DNA of 6,659 nucleotides from DSAR01 sp034437315. GTDB lineage: Bacteria; Chloroflexota; Anaerolineae; B4-G1. This document shows, in pieces, positions 5,041 to 6,659 of the stretch. A program made the translations under genes and the position numbers. The stretch spans positions 1 to 6,659 of the forward strand of contig DAOTUC010000353.1 of the NCBI GenBank assembly GCA_034437315.1. Direction: 5' to 3'. The notes under the pieces were generated by a model that did no database searches, was not told where the DNA came from, and saw only the letters and a list, made by a program, of their open reading frames with translations. Positions within the stretch are counted from its first letter, which is position 1. The number at the start of each line of letters is the position of its first letter.

Positions 5041-6420
5041 TTGAACACACACGAGACAACGATGGACGTGGGCATTATTGGCGCGGGTGTTGCTGGCCTG
5101 GCGGCGGCCTATGAATTGACCCGGCGAGGTCACGGGGCGACTGTTTACGAAGCCCGACCCTACGCTGGCGGCCTGGCGGCCGGTTTCCGGGACGAGCATT
5201 GGAACTGGTATCTGGATCGCTTTTACCACCATTGGTTCGCTACCGACGAGGACGTCATCCAGTTAATTGAGGAACTCGGCGCGCGGGACAAGGTCTTCTT
5301 TCCCTGGCCCACGACCTCCATCTATTACGAGGGGCGCATCTATCCCCTGGATAGCCCTATCCCATGGTTGAAGTTTATCCCACTGACCCAATTACATCGC
5401 GCCATCCGTGTGCTCCAATTCGCGCCGCTCCCGCTTGTGGACCGTCTGCGCTTCGGGCTGGGCGCGTTCTACCTGACACTGACGAAGAACTGGCGACCGT
5501 TGGAGAAAATCTCGGCCGAGGCATGGATGCGCGAAAAAGTCGGTCGGCGCGCCTACGAGGTGATGTGGAAACCGCTCCTCATCAGCAAGTTTGGCGAAGA
5601 TCACTACCGAGAGGTGAACATGGCCTGGATGTGGGCCAGGGCGTACAAAAGAACGGCCCGCCTGGGGTATTTCGAGGGTGGTTTCCAGGCGTTCGTCGAT
5701 TTGCTGACCGAGCGGGTGCGAACTCAAGGCGGCTTCTTTCGTCTGGGGACGCCGGCGCGCGCTATCCGTCGCACCGGCGATGGACGTCTGCTGCTCAGGA
5801 CCGCGGCCGGTGAATTTATTCACGATCACGTCATCGCGACCTGTGCGCCCCAGGAGATGCGCCGTCTCGCGCCCGACCTGCCCGCATCCTACACTGCCCA
5901 ACTCGACGCGCTCCGGTCGATGGGCGCGCTGGTCCTCGTGTTGGCTCTCAAACAGCAGTTGACCGACGACCACTACTGGATCAACATCCCGGCCGGTGAG
6001 GGGTTGCCGTTTATGGGCCTGGTCGAACATACCAACTACGTCAGCCCCGCCCACTACGGCGGCGATCGCCTGGTCTACTGCGGCGATTATCTTCCCCCTG
6101 AACATCCCTACTTCAGTTATACCAAGCAGCAATTACTCGAGACCTACCTGCCGGGGTTGACCCGGATCAATCCCGATTTTCGCACCGATTGGGTGCGCGC
6201 GAGTTGGAAGTTCACCGAAAGCTACGCCCAACCCATCCCCACCCTCAATCATTCCCAGCACATTCCGCCCTTGAAAACGCCCATTCCGGGCCTGTGGATG
6301 GCGAATATGAGCCAGGTCTATCCGTGGGACCGGGGCAGCAACTACGCCGTGGAGATCGGGCGGCGGGTCGCCGAGGAAATCGCTGTGAATCAAACGACAT
6401 CCGGCGGGCATGTCGGATGA
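5041..6420 (+). CDS. FAD-dependent oxidoreductase, amine oxidase / protoporphyrinogen oxidase-like superfamily
   Basis: The 459-residue flavoprotein is probably soluble or membrane-associated. A dinucleotide-binding Rossmann motif VGIIGAGVAGLAAAYEL (glycines 14, 16, 19) is followed by E37 in VYEARP, the usual contact to the adenosine ribose, and by AGGLAAGF (42-49), the second FAD motif. A substrate-binding middle region (about 60-300) is rich in aromatic residues (YLDRFYHHWF, SIYYEGRIYPL). The C-terminal FAD region is at about 413-447 (PGLWMANMSQVYPWDRGSNYAVEIG). The superfamily includes HemY-like oxidases, phytoene/squalene desaturases and UDP-galactopyranose mutase-like folds; the substrate cannot be read from the sequence. 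The start is TTG 5041 (strong Shine-Dalgarno) or ATG 5062, which removes seven residues before the Rossmann fold. It lies 6 nt after the membrane-protein gene, so a shared lipid or glycan role is plausible. Confidence 0.9.
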   Translation: MNTHETTMDVGIIGAGVAGLAAAYELTRRGHGATVYEARPYAGGLAAGFRDEHWNWYLDRFYHHWFATDEDVIQLIEELGARDKVFFPWPTTSIYYEGRIYPLDSPIPWLKFIPLTQLHRAIRVLQFAPLPLVDRLRFGLGAFYLTLTKNWRPLEKISAEAWMREKVGRRAYEVMWKPLLISKFGEDHYREVNMAWMWARAYKRTARLGYFEGGFQAFVDLLTERVRTQGGFFRLGTPARAIRRTGDGRLLLRTAAGEFIHDHVIATCAPQEMRRLAPDLPASYTAQLDALRSMGALVLVLALKQQLTDDHYWINIPAGEGLPFMGLVEHTNYVSPAHYGGDRLVYCGDYLPPEHPYFSYTKQQLLETYLPGLTRINPDFRTDWVRASWKFTESYAQPIPTLNHSQHIPPLKTPIPGLWMANMSQVYPWDRGSNYAVEIGRRVAEEIAVNQTTSGGHVG

Positions 6421-6434
6421 ACGCTTAAACGAGT

Positions 6435-6509
6435 CTTAAATAATTTCTCTAGCCACTGTCCCGCAGGCGCTAATCGGCCCGAGGACGGGTCTCTGAGCGA
6501 ATTTTTTAA
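6435..6509 (-). mobile_element. Family B MITE-like element, second copy, inverted
   Basis: Its reverse complement aligns to 1626-1700 without gaps, 58 of 75 identical. Here the ends are clearer inverted repeats: CTTAAATAATT at 6435-6445 and AATTTTTTAAG at 6500-6510, ten of eleven positions complementary. A possible imperfect duplication, GAGTCTT (6431-6437) and GGGTCTT (6510-6516), flanks it, but the second of these also begins the family A repeat, so it is weak evidence. It lies 14 nt beyond the stop of the FAD enzyme and contains no coding sequence. Confidence 0.65.
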
Positions 6510-6659
6510 GGGTCTTCAGGATTTCGCATAGCCCATCATAGACCCTAAAGGTTTTTGCGCTGGTTTTGATGGAAAAAGGTCATTGTTTAAGGCAAAAACG
6601 TTGTTTGCGCGGCCTTGAGCAAAACCTTTAGGATCTCGCCATGCGAAATCCCAGAGAAC
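6510..6659 (+). repeat. Family A palindromic MITE-like repeat, right copy
   Basis: This is the fuller copy of the family A element. The outer ends are inverted: GGTCTTCAGGATTTCGCAT (6511-6529) against ATGCGAAATCCCAGAGAAC (6641-6659) read on the other strand, where GGATTTCGCAT is exact and the outer bases are partly matched. A second inverted pair lies inside, ACCCTAAAGGTTTTTGC (6542-6558) and GCAAAACCTTTAGGAT (6619-6634). The whole of about 150 bp could form a long cruciform or RNA hairpin. It holds no gene. A terminal duplication cannot be tested because the window ends at or within the element. Confidence 0.85.

Noticed and set aside
4498..5232. Long minus-strand open frame of 244 codons
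   Set aside because: It lies antisense to the membrane-protein gene and the start of the FAD gene, which have clear family motifs. It is low-complexity and shows no domain, as expected for a shadow frame in GC-rich DNA.
5392..6132. Minus-strand open frame of 246 codons
   Set aside because: It is antisense to the FAD enzyme, whose frame is supported at both ends by FAD-binding motifs.
1..6659. A 6.6-kb composite transposon with family A repeats as its termini
   Set aside because: There is no transposase or integrase gene between the repeats and the cargo is housekeeping (cysS, rlmB). Two independent insertions of a multi-copy element explain the pair more simply.

Overview
The window reads as a fragment of a moderately GC-rich bacterial chromosome. 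Five complete genes run left to right on the + strand, and two families of short, palindromic, MITE-like repeats sit around and inside the cluster. The gene content is housekeeping plus an envelope- or lipid-related pair: a YacL-type PIN/TRAM membrane protein, cysteinyl-tRNA synthetase (cysS), an RlmB-type 23S rRNA 2'-O-methyltransferase (rlmB), a UPF0104/LPG_synthase_TM membrane protein and a FAD-dependent amine-oxidase-superfamily protein. The order yacL...cysS-rlmB recalls the Bacillus/Firmicutes order yacL-ispD-ispF-gltX-cysE-cysS-mrnC-rlmB with the genes in between missing. Together with base composition and protein character this would fit Chloroflexota or a related lineage, but that assignment is an inference with low certainty.

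Layout. Positions 1-125 are one copy of a palindromic repeat (family A). Positions 126-540 have no convincing intact gene. They hold a possible decayed minus-strand reading frame, two small palindromes, a 10-bp tandem repeat and, just before the first gene, a terminator-like hairpin. Positions 559-1608 are yacL-like. Positions 1609-1711 are a short element of a second repeat family (B) bracketed by a perfect 11-bp direct repeat that looks like a target-site duplication. Next come cysS (1720-3177), rlmB (3189-3935), the membrane protein (about 3940-5034) and the FAD enzyme (5041-6420), with gaps of 11, 4 and 6 nt that indicate one transcription unit with likely translational coupling. Positions 6435-6509 are a second, inverted family B copy. 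It abuts a second, inverted family A copy at 6510-6659, which runs to the window end.

Function. YacL-like (predicted nuclease or RNA-binding), CysRS and RlmB all serve RNA or translation. The last two genes form a separate pair that may act on membrane lipids or lipid-linked intermediates. No phage, defence, CRISPR or transposase gene is visible. The main interest is the mobile-repeat structure: family A copies at both ends are 123/125 identical in opposite orientation, and the family B insertion appears to have split an originally tight yacL-cysS junction of about 19 nt. Because both window ends fall in the same repeat, this may be a contig whose assembly stopped at repeats.
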